A DNA stretch of 64,000 nucleotides from Cycas panzhihuaensis (Eukaryota; Cycadophyta). The DNA is taken from NCBI GenBank assembly GCA_023213395.1, contig CM041465.1:57667741-57731740 (forward strand), written 5' to 3'. Positions within the stretch are counted from its first letter, which is position 1, and each line of letters starts with the position of its first letter. Of the stretch, positions 12,204 to 21,107 are shown one piece after another. Below the pieces are notes generated by a model. The model searched no databases. It was not told the origin of the DNA and saw only the letters and a program-made list of their open reading frames with translations. Both the position numbers and the translations under genes were made by a program.

Positions 12204-12614
12204 AGCAGAGCCTCGCTACTCAGAAGTATGGTGCGATGGTAAATGCTGGCAATAAAACTGTCAGTAGCACATGTGTATGTATATATATAAATCATGATCA
12301 TAATAGGAGTCAAGGGTGCCGATGAGTGTCATGGTGGAACACGTGGATATGAGGATAGGGGTGGAGACAATATAGGGGCTGCCTTTGTGCCACCCGAGAA
12401 TCAACTAAAAGCTAAGAAGGATGAGGGGGATGCCCCCATCGTGAAAGATGCAAAGAGAAGTGCATGATAAAGTCAAGTAAAAGAGATAAATAAGCAAAAC
12501 CGGTAGTCACCATAGTTTAACCTCATTAGTGACTAGACTTCAAAGATACGAATGGATCGCAAGGTGACCAGCATGATGGCCTGAGACTTGGGTGACAGAG
12601 CAACCAGACAAGTC

Positions 12615-13030
12615 TCAGGAATGGTCAACAAGAATAAGGAGGCAGTGCTCAAGGATGAGACGAATGAGACTATCCACCTCAGTGTTAAGAGCTCAGGGGA
12701 TATGTCAGATATTGACAAACTGGAAATTAGCTAGCAGGGATCTGGTGGTCAGAGTAAGAGCTCTCAAGCGAGGGCATCGCACCTGGTAAACCTGGGTGAG
12801 ATGGGACACCACCACTTGGGAGTCATAAAGAAGGATAATAGATCTGTAATGGAGACAGAGTGCGTCAGTGAGGGCTTTGATAATGACTGTGTACTCGGCT
12901 TCGTTATTGGTGGCCTTGGAGAGAAAGATTCTAGAATACAAGCAATCATGTCTGGAAGAGTTACGAAGAATCTATACAGTGGCAGAAGGTCTGGGATTAC
13001 CATGGCTTCCGCCATCAGTAGATGAAGAGA
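12615..13030 (-). pseudogene. Archaeal-type RNase H domain of Tat-C
   Basis: The minus strand reads TDGGSHGNPRPSATV, a stop, then RIFLSKATNNEAEYTVIIKA, IILLYDSQVVVSHLTQVYQV, a stop in place of the residue before HIP, and LNTEVDSLIRLILEH. All four acidic positions are present (DGG, NNEAE, YDS, EVDS). It aligns residue by residue with the Tat-P copy but carries different stops except the shared one before HIP, which suggests that one predates their split or arose at the same CGA codon. The domain would cut RNA in RNA:DNA hybrids. Its position, far 3' of the pol tail and directly before the polypurine tract, makes it an extra domain separate from the main polyprotein. Confidence 0.8.
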
Positions 13031-14256
13031 GACATAGATGATGCAAAGGAAATGTCTTGATTAAAAAAATATGCAATAATGTAAGAGTCAAAGCAAAAGG
13101 AGGCTCGTATGACAAGCGATAAATGGCCGTAAAGGGTAGGAGGACCTAGCAATGAGGGTACCCAATGACAAGAGTAGACTACCCAATCACTAGCTAAGAG
13201 TGGGCAGAAAAGGGGCACCCTAGGGGGCCAAAGGTTGCTTTAGAAAGCAAAGAATGACTCCGCACAGAGGGAGCATTTCCTTTGGAGGCCTCAGGGGCAG
13301 GGAAGAGTTGTAAAAACGAGTCCAGGATGACAAAATGAGCCAAACAAGTATAAACTCAGGTATGCATAGGAGTGGCACTTGAAATGAGATAAAAGGGCCC
13401 TGTGGGAAATGCATTGGCAAGGTGCCATAAATGCACCCACAAGAAAGAGCAAAACGAAGGCTATGGGGGTACAACGGAAGACAGGGCTAGAAGGCAAAGG
13501 TGATCAGGGGTAAGAGACGATCCAAACGACTGTCACAAGGGCAGAAATGGAGACAATGCCCGTTGGGGTCCCCACCTATATAAGAAAAGTTGATGAAAAT
13601 GGGATTTATTTTTACGGGCTCTCAAGAGAATCCAGAGCCATTTCCTTACGCAGCATAATGCTACCCGACTTTGGAGGCATGCAGAGGGAGATTGGACTGT
13701 CAGATCAGAGCCAAAGGATAGCCACTAGGACTGTAGAGATGAGATGATGAGTGCCAGGCCAGATCTAGTGAGTGGATCTTACAAAACCTAACCCATCTCA
13801 CATTTCAAAGTTCATTACTTTTTGGTGTTTTTATGTAGATTTTTAGGCCCCAAATGGGCAAGAAATGACCTCCCCGGAGTCCAAATTGGACCCAAAAAGA
13901 GGCAAGACTGGGGCATTAGGTAGCCCTAGTCCCAGTGGGCCTGACTGGGGCCCACTAAGAAGATTTTTTTTTATTTTTTGGGTAGAAAACCCCCCCTTTT
14001 GGGGGGGTGCCATTCGCACTGCGGTAAAGATCGCAGTGCCGCGACCTTTGCCACGGGGCCTTGATCGCTGCGGGACTCGGGCCAAACTCTGCAGTACCGT
14101 AAAGTTTGGCACGATGCTAAGGCAAAACTACAGAAAAAAGAAGATAGGGGCTTGAGGGGCCCCAAATCTTGATCAAGTGGAGCTGAGAGATAGCCTAGGG
14201 GGTGAAGAGCAAGTGTAGGCTTAGTTTTGACTAGTGTGGATGGCATTTTATAGGCT
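13031..14256 (+). other. Tat-C spacer upstream of the antisense gene, no gene seen
   Basis: This is the counterpart of the Tat-P spacer. Near 13.98-14.12 kb it is GC-rich with repeated short motifs around GCGGTA/GCAGTACC. It ends in the near-palindrome at 14083-14109, about 150 bases before the first ATG of the antisense gene. A promoter here is plausible but unproven. The open frames on both strands between 13.8 and 14.4 kb look like by-products of base composition. Confidence 0.5.
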
Positions 14257-16110
14257 ATGATCACAGTAGAGAACCACAAGAACATAGAGATGGCTATGCT
14301 GAGCTTCATTGAGATGATGACTAGGGAGGACAAGGGGGTCCTACGGAGATGTGGCCTAATGAAGGTCATGAGGATGCCCCAGTATATGTTAGACCAGTGC
14401 TTATTGATTTATATTGTATCGCATTAGGATAGGAGGAGGCACATCTTCCACCTACCGCAGGTGGGAGATGTATCAGTGATGCCTGGAGATATTAGGAGGA
14501 TATTGAGAGTACTGGCAATGGGAAGGCCAGTGGCACTAGGGGTGCTGCCTAGCAATGAGGCGTAACACACGTGGAGGCTGACCACATTTTCTGAGTTTGG
14601 ACAAGTGAGAGAGGCAAGGGATTCCTCTCTAGACTATGGTTATGTGAGGGGTTCCTTGGGTGAGGAAGTTAATCACACTATGTATTCTGTTTTGGATCTC
14701 CTAGAAACATAACTATAGGGACATACCGGGAGGATGGATGGACACGGTATGCCGATACGAGGTGGGAGAGCAGATGGACTGGGCCACCCTAATAGTGGCG
14801 AACCTTGTCACATAGCTGGACACTATTAGGGTAGCAGGTAGAGGGGGACTCTCATATAGCATTCTACTATAGTGTTGGTTCTTTGACCACTATGGAGAAG
14901 TGGCACCGATAGGGGGACCACACCCTATCGTAGAGTAGGCCCTGATGGTACATAGGTGGTAGACTAGGCTAAGAGGGACCGAAGACCAGGCACACATCCG
15001 TTGCTCGGTGGAGGCCACATCACTAGACCTCCTCACTATGACAGATTATATAGCAGATCTGTGTAGGGCAGTGAGGTGGGATAGTGATGATGAGGTAGGA
15101 GGAGCAGGAGTGCCCCCAAGAGATGATGAGGGCAGTGATGGGGCCGTCCCATCATGACCTGCAGGAGAGGCAGGTTCGTCTGGGGCTACAGGTGGAGAGG
15201 CATACCCATCAGGAGCTACAGACGAGGGTAGAGACCCAGTGATGCAGGCTCGGAGGCTATGAATCGTTAGGAGATCCAGGGAGGTGATAGCCGCACCAAC
15301 TGCAGGGAGGAGGGATGCTCCAGGAGCTGAGGGCGTGGCAGAGGAGGTACCAGATGAGGAGGTACCGGTAGCTGGTGGGGTGCTAGAGGGAGAGGCAGTC
15401 ACCTGAGTCGAGGAGTCAGCAAGCTTACCAGGTGAGACATGACCATTTCCTGTCATCGTTTCATTGCCAGATACATACATGGTTTGATTTTAGTTTGATA
15501 TCCATATAGACATGGACTGATATGTGGCATGTTGGATTGCAGCCATGGTAGACATCCAGAGGCTAGTGGAGGTCATAGTCCAAGAGATATTCCCTCGAGC
15601 CTACACAGAGGGATAGCCTCTCATCCAGGCGAGAGATGCGCCTAGATTAGCAGGCGGTCATACAGTAGCATTTGTCCCAGGAGCATGAGGCACGTGCAAG
15701 ATGATAGCGGGCTGAGATGGACATCATCTGATCTGAGAGGGATGCTCTACAGAGTTGGGTGCAGGCACTGAAGGCTCAGGGAGGAGCCAGAGGGGATATG
15801 GGGAGCCATATCCAGCTAGCAGTGATGGAGGAGCTACTCCAGCGGATGGAGGAGAGGCTCCGCTTTGTAGAGATGGAGTAGGATCGTATCCAAGCCCGAT
15901 ACAATCGAGTAATCAAGGATATGGCATCAAGCTCGGCGCGGAGCAGGACACAGACTCATACACTAACGATGACCCTGAGGAGGCCATGGGATGAGGGGAG
16001 TGAGGCAGGGAGCTCATGGAGACTCAGGAGGAGTCCCAGAGGGATGTGGTCCCCAGGGGAAGGATCACATCGACCAGGAGATGATGCCCCAAGAGCAGGG
16101 CAACAGTAGG
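14257..16110 (+). pseudogene. PMD-like gene antisense to Tat-C, with coiled-coil tail
   Basis: On the plus strand, opposite to gag and pol, the frame from ATG 14257 reads MITVENHKNIEMAMLSFIEM, LRRCGLMKVMRMPQYMLDQC and, after one TAG where Trp is expected, RRRHIFHLPQVGDVSVMPGD followed by VLAMGRPVALGVLP. This is the N-terminal layout of plant mobile domain proteins: a leucine-rich helix, then W-D...F-LP-G...D and GRPV. Further on, in shifted frames, MDWATLIVANLVT and VEATSLDLLTMTDY match the Tat-P copy. Around 15.7-15.95 kb there is a charged helix (SERDALQSWVQALK, ELLQRMEERLRFVEMEQ-like) that would form a coiled coil. Several stops are TAG where CAG or TGG would be expected. Extra antisense ORFs downstream of pol are known in Tat-lineage elements. 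The PMD identity is from motifs and needs a profile search. Confidence 0.65.
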
Positions 16111-16837
16111 ATAATATATATGTTTTTGGTTTTGACAGGAGAAAGCACGGGCCTCTAGGGGGTCACCATATATAGCTACATGATTGTACCCCCCCTGCAA
16201 GGACACCAGCTTCTCATAGATAATGTACCATACCATATATATGATATGATACATGATTTTTGATGTATATAGATGGGGTGATTGGTACCCCATTTTGACA
16301 TATGATGATGTGTATCATAATGTGTGATGGATGATATGTATGTTTTATTTACATGTTTGTGTGTGTGTGGGTGCACAGATGCATGAGGGTATATATGGTT
16401 GCATTTTGAGCTGATTATTATATGAGCTTTATGTTATGATATTTGTTTAGGTTGCACATATTTCCTTTCATGCAGGGCACTATACCTAATAGGAGCACAT
16501 ACGACCACCATGAGTAGAGGTGATAGACATATGTGGGGTTAGGAAATAAGGCGACACACATGTCCACATGGGAGCATATCAGGATATACAAAGGAAATAC
16601 CAAGCAAAAGGGGAGTGACAATACTCCAGAGTGTCGTTCTAACTAGGGGATGCCCAAATAGGAGGACAAGGTCCCAAGGAAAAATGGGAACAAGGGTTTC
16701 GCGGGAGGAACCAGAAGGAAATAGAAGAGGCCATCCTAAGTCATCATTCCACCCATGGCTGGGAGGAATAGGAACAAACTTAAGATGGTAGTTTAGGCTC
16801 ATTTCAGAGCATGAATAAAGTGACGACAAGGTCACGA
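16111..16837. other. Tat-C noncoding stretch between antisense gene and pol tail
   Basis: AT-rich with short TATG/GATG simple repeats around 16.19-16.35 kb. I see no gene. The small minus-strand frames are rich in Tyr, His and Ile from the simple repeats. Confidence 0.5.
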
Positions 16838-17170
16838 GTAGAATTTCTTAAGGAATTTCCCACTAATGGATTTCTCAAACTCAAGACCCTCTAAGGTGGC
16901 GATCTTATAAGCACCATTACTGAGGCTCTAGATGATGACAAAAGGGCCAACCCATTTAGGCCTGAATTTGGCCAAGTGGTCATGAAGATATTCCAATTTG
17001 AGGACTTGGTCCCTGGGAAATAAAGGATGGGAACGAAGATGTTTATCGTAGGTCCTTTATAAGCGAGCTTTGGATGCGAGGTTAGCCTGGTAAGTGGCTA
17101 AACGTCTCTCATCTAAAGCTTCGAGGTTTAGGAGGTGAGGCTGGTGGATCGACTCCTCATCGATGAGACC
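16838..17170 (-). pseudogene. C-terminal tail of gypsy pol (post-integrase) in Tat-C
   Basis: The minus strand encodes LEALDERRLATYQANLASKA, a stop, RTYDKHLRSHPLFPRDQVLK, LEYLHDHLAKFRPKWVGPFV, and LEGLEFEKSISGKFLKKFYS at the end. This is the end of a Ty3/gypsy polyprotein: the integrase C-terminal SH3-like 'GPF(V)I' region and the closing motif before the stop codon. The catalytic integrase core and everything between it and the protease is absent. The join with the protease-linker frame lies near 17.18 kb and marks an internal deletion. Two in-frame stops also break the remnant. It is flanked 3' by noncoding sequence and then the antisense gene. Confidence 0.8.
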
Positions 17171-17182
17171 CCGAAAAGAAAC

Positions 17183-18607
17183 TCATAGAGAGGGAATCTC
17201 CACTAGGTTGGGCATGGAGCCCGTTAAGTGCTCAAGAAATTCCTCATTATCTTCGAAGTAATCCACCCCGTGGATGATCTTACTTCGAATAGATGAAGTG
17301 TTAAAGGAAATGGGAGCAGCGGGACCATGGGGATTATCAAGCTGTCCAACCTCCTCAGAAGACTCTAAGAGAGAGTTAAGAAGGGGCTCCTCAGAAGGAG
17401 CAAAAGGAAGTTCCTTGAAACCATCACCTGTGGAGGGTAACAGGGAGGAAGAATTAATGAGCTGTGGATCAATGTGTGTAATGACATGAGACACAAGGGG
17501 GTGACTAGTCTCCCTAATGAAAGGGGTACTAGGTTGAGACCTAGAACAAGAAAGGTGCATCCTACTAGTGCAAAGGAAAGAAACTAGGTGAGGAAAGTCC
17601 TCATCCTCGCCATGGGACTCATCGTCACTGAACATGGCAAGGTACCCATAGTTCCCAACACCGATAGGAGCAAAGCGAGTAAGACTAGAGGAAGAAGATA
17701 TAGGATCTCCTTCAATGTGGGATGAATCAGGTATGCCGATGGAGCAAGTTGAGGCGTGAGTAGAAGAGCCTTGGCCCACCTGGTTGGTAGGAAGGGTTTG
17801 TTTAACAGGTGGGTGTTCACGGGAAACAACCATGATCCGTCCATCATGGATGAACTTAAGTTTCCCCCAATAGGTCAAATACACGGCTCCCATCTGATCG
17901 AGCCATGGTCGACCTAAGAGAAGATTATAGTCAATGTCAATGTCAAGGACTACAATGTCAGCAAGGATAGTCTTTCCCTTGAGAGTGAGCGAGATTGAAA
18001 TAGATCCCAATGGAGTCTTTTCGCTACCGTCGTAGCCTTGGCATCGCTATGGAATAGGTTCCAAGGCAGAAATGCTAAGCTCTTGCATAACATGCAAGGG
18101 CATGGCATTTATAGAAGAATCATTATCAACAATAATTCTTCACAGGGTACAGTCAGGTGTGTCAATGGTGATGGTGAACGGGAAGTTCCATTGGCATTCC
18201 CTTTCACATGCAGGGGGAAGGTCTTTAGGGTAAAAGGAAATGACGGGCTCATGGCTTTGGGTAACACCCAAAGCATGAATAGACACATCATTCAATCCTA
18301 AATCTTCCAAAAGGAGAGTTTGTTATTCAGGATAACTCCTCAAAACATCCATCAAGGACATTCCCGCAGTGACAGAATGGAGTTTGTCAATGACAGAAAA
18401 AGGCTTCTCTTTCGTAGTTAGTTGGGTAAGAGCCCTTTGAAAATCATAACGACTAGGACGTACGGGAATGGCCTTAGGAAATAGCAGCACTTCTAAAGGG
18501 GGGTTTTCTGGAAGACGATTAGAGTATGGAGCAAAAGAAGAGGTGTCAGCTGCCTCTTTAGCAGCTTGAGATCGAGTAAGAGCATATAAGGGAGTGGCCT
18601 CAAGCAT
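17183..18607 (-). pseudogene. Retropepsin-like protease region of Tat-C
   Basis: The linker (from 18607: YALTRSQAAKEAADTSSFAP) leads into an aspartic protease. The segment IIVDNDSSINAMPLHVMQEL near 18.1 kb corresponds to the usual D-[DG]-G-S-S-x-N active site, with Asp in place of the conserved Gly. Then comes ISISLTLKGKTILADIVVLD and DYNLLLGRPWLDQMGAV, the classic gypsy protease ending (LLGRPWL). The protease would dimerise and process gag-pol. After it the frame stays open for about 190 more residues of acidic Ser-rich sequence (to 17183), then breaks at the deletion junction. One or more stops lie upstream of 18010. The Gly-to-Asp change alone probably inactivates it. Confidence 0.75.
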
Positions 18608-20736
18608 CTAGATCACCTTCTTTCCCTTATTCTGGGACCGCGAAGGTGAAGGATAACGTCGGTGAGGGGAATGTGAAGAAGAAGATGAATCTCGAGTGCC
18701 CTTCCCCTTATCGTGGGAAGGATGGAAATTTAGGGATCTTCCCCAGTTCCAGTTGTTTTTGGGCTGAGTATTACGATCACGTTCCCCATGTTTGGGGAAC
18801 GGATCCTTGTGGACTAGTTGGTCTAGGTTGGCCTTGAAGCCCATTTAGGGGATGAATCACATTGAGGGGCATCCTTAGGATGCTGAGCCCTACAATGCGA
18901 GTCGTCATGGAAACACTCCCCATGAATGGAACACCACTTCTTCTCAAGTAAGGAATCTATCTTCCTTGCTTGAGAGGACTAGGCATTACCATTCCTAAGG
19001 AGGGAAGCTTGAGTAGCTTGTTAGATTTATTTGTTGGAAGTGGGTGATGAAGGAGCTTATAGTTTAAGTTCTTTCATCGTACGTTTGAATGAACGTATAG
19101 CAGAGATAAGTGGATCTAGGGTGTTCTCAGTTGGATGAGAAGAGGACCTAATGGATTGTTGTGGTTTGGTCTCTTTAGTTTGAGGTGGTGCCTCACGTCG
19201 TTGTGAGGGCTTGAGAGGCTTCTTGAGTCTAGCTTGGATCTCAATAGCCTCAAGTGCTAAACACTTTGTGATGGCGGAGTCACATGTAATCACCTCCATC
19301 TTAAGGACTTCTATATGGACTTCAGGGTGAAGTACATTAACAAAGAGATCCCTCTTCAATTCCTCAAGCAAAGTAACCTTAGTGGAATGGAGAAGGTCAT
19401 GAAATCACCACACGAAGTCACGATTCATCTCATTGTAGCCTTGTTTGAGAGAAAGAAGGGATTTCATTCCACTTTCAAATGGATGAGCAAGATCAAAATA
19501 ATTGATGAACTCATCCACAAGTTGTTGGAACGAGAAAATGGAATGGGCTAATAGGTAATAAAACCACTTAAGGGTATTGCCTTATAAGGATCAAGGGAAT
19601 AGTTTCATTAAGATGTGATCATAGGCCCAGTAATCAATGCATGCCATAGAGAAACTACGGACGTGCTCTGTTGGGTCTTGTGATGAAGTTCCATCGAACT
19701 TAGGAACTCCAGGGGGATGAGGCAGCAATTGGTTCTTAAAGCCTCAACAGATAATGGTGTTGATCTATACTTCATAAAGGGATACCCTTGCCTGGGTCAT
19801 AGGATTGACAAACGATGTAGGAGGTAATAGGCAAGGAATAGATGGGGGTGTTAGACCCATCCCTCCTTGAAGAAGTGTCCCTCGCTGGGAAGGGACTTGA
19901 GGATAAGTGCCTTGAAAGGAAGCTGGGTTCCCTTGCAAAGGCGCAACGTAAGAGGCCACGCTGGATGGTGGAAAAGAAGGGTGTGGAATTAGGTTTTGTC
20001 CATATGGGCCACGTGTGGGTGGTGCAACCTCATATGGATGTAGCGGGTCCATCCCATAAGCTGGAATGTGATTCCCTTTACCCTGCCCCCAAGGTTGAGA
20101 AGTATAACTTGGGGGTATGTAAAGAGAAGAACCATTGGGTTGGTTTTGAGGATACGTGGGTGTGGGTCCCACATGACTAGTAGTAGTAACGTTAGTAGGA
20201 CCTCTAGGCCTACTAGGAAATGTATGCACCACGTTACGAGGTGGCACATTAGCTTGACTCAGAAAAGGTATGCTAACCCTAAGCTGGGAGAAAGACACAC
20301 CATGAGAGGGTCCCGAAGAGCTAGGACCATGATGAGGAATGGAAGGTGTAACATACATCCCCAAAGTAGGTGTAGGGATAGAGCGAGACAAATGTGTAGG
20401 CACAAAAAGGTTACTTATTGTGGGAGGTGTAAATGCAGATGAAGAAGGTGGGAGAGGAGCGGACGAGGAAGATGCTCCACCACGCAAAACATCTTCAAAC
20501 CATCTAGGACGCGATTGAAGATGAGCGGCTTCAAAGTACTCACTAATAGCTTCAACCACGTCAGTAGGAGGAGTATCTACATGATCATAAGAGGTAGACA
20601 AAACCTCAAATAAAGTAGACCCCTCAGGGCATTCCTCATAAGAATCACCAACTAGATGGTGGATCTCAAAAGGAGATGAGCCTTCTACTGTATAAGTAGA
20701 AGGATGGGTGTCAAGTGGGTGATGTTGGTCACCCAA
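18608..20736 (-). pseudogene. gag: Ty3/gypsy gag of Tat-C
   Basis: From 20736 the first 323 codons are open and Ser/Pro-rich (RPRWFEDVLRGGASSSS, repeated SRP and PSQ runs). The capsid core follows at about 19.70-19.06 kb in broken frames: LKWFYYLLAHSIFSFQQLVD, FESGMKSLLSLKQGYNEMNR, then LLEELKRDLFVNVLHPEVHI and CLALEAIEIQARLKK. At about 18.93-18.88 kb CSIHGECFHDDSHCRAQHP gives a Cys/His knuckle like those ending Tat-type gag. The tail (18844-18608) is basic and Ser-rich (GKGTRDSSSSSHSPHRRYPS). Gag would form the particle shell and bind RNA. Start: the ATG at 20736 is the first in the long open frame. An upstream in-frame region to about 20.95 kb, matching the longer Tat-L frame, is separated by a stop (TAG on the opposite strand pattern). 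Confidence 0.85.
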
Positions 20737-21085
20737 ATAGTAAATAGGATCATCACCCTCTTAGGTGGATCCCAGAATGGATGCAGGGAACTCATGAGTT
20801 CCTGAGGTAAATGCATGATAGGCCTAATCTGAAGGGTATCCTTCCATTGTCGAATCAGAATCTGACAATAAAAGAGGACGATACCTAGGATCTTCTAACA
20901 ATAGAGGTAAACCATGTAGGTGACATGAAAAGTGTCACATACAAAGCTTACCAACACGTTGGAAGAAGAAAAAAGATGCAAAGTGTGCACATTGGGGGCT
21001 GCCTAACAAAAGAGATAAAGTAGAGGAAACCACTGAAAGGTAATAGTACCAACAAGAAGGGATGAGAACTAGCTCCCTTACTAGC

Positions 21086-21106
21086 AAGTCCCCATTATGG
21101 TCGCCA
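21086..21106 (-). other. Primer-binding site of Tat-C
   Basis: On the minus strand TGGCGACCATAATGGGGACT starts one base inside the 5' LTR end. From memory the complement of a plant tRNA-Arg 3' end is TGGCGACCACAGTGGG, a 14 of 16 match, which would fit Tat/Ogre-type elements. Confidence 0.7.
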
Positions 21107-21107
21107 A

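Noticed and set aside
13220-13497. Hydrophobic minus-strand frames before the Tat-C RNase H as a membrane protein gene
   Set aside because: There is only weak resemblance to 6458-6652 in Tat-P, no intact shared frame and no known family.
15046-15480. 144-codon Ser/Thr/Pro-rich minus-strand frame
   Set aside because: It is opposite the PMD-like gene's acidic Ser/Gly-rich region, has no counterpart in Tat-P and looks like a composition shadow.
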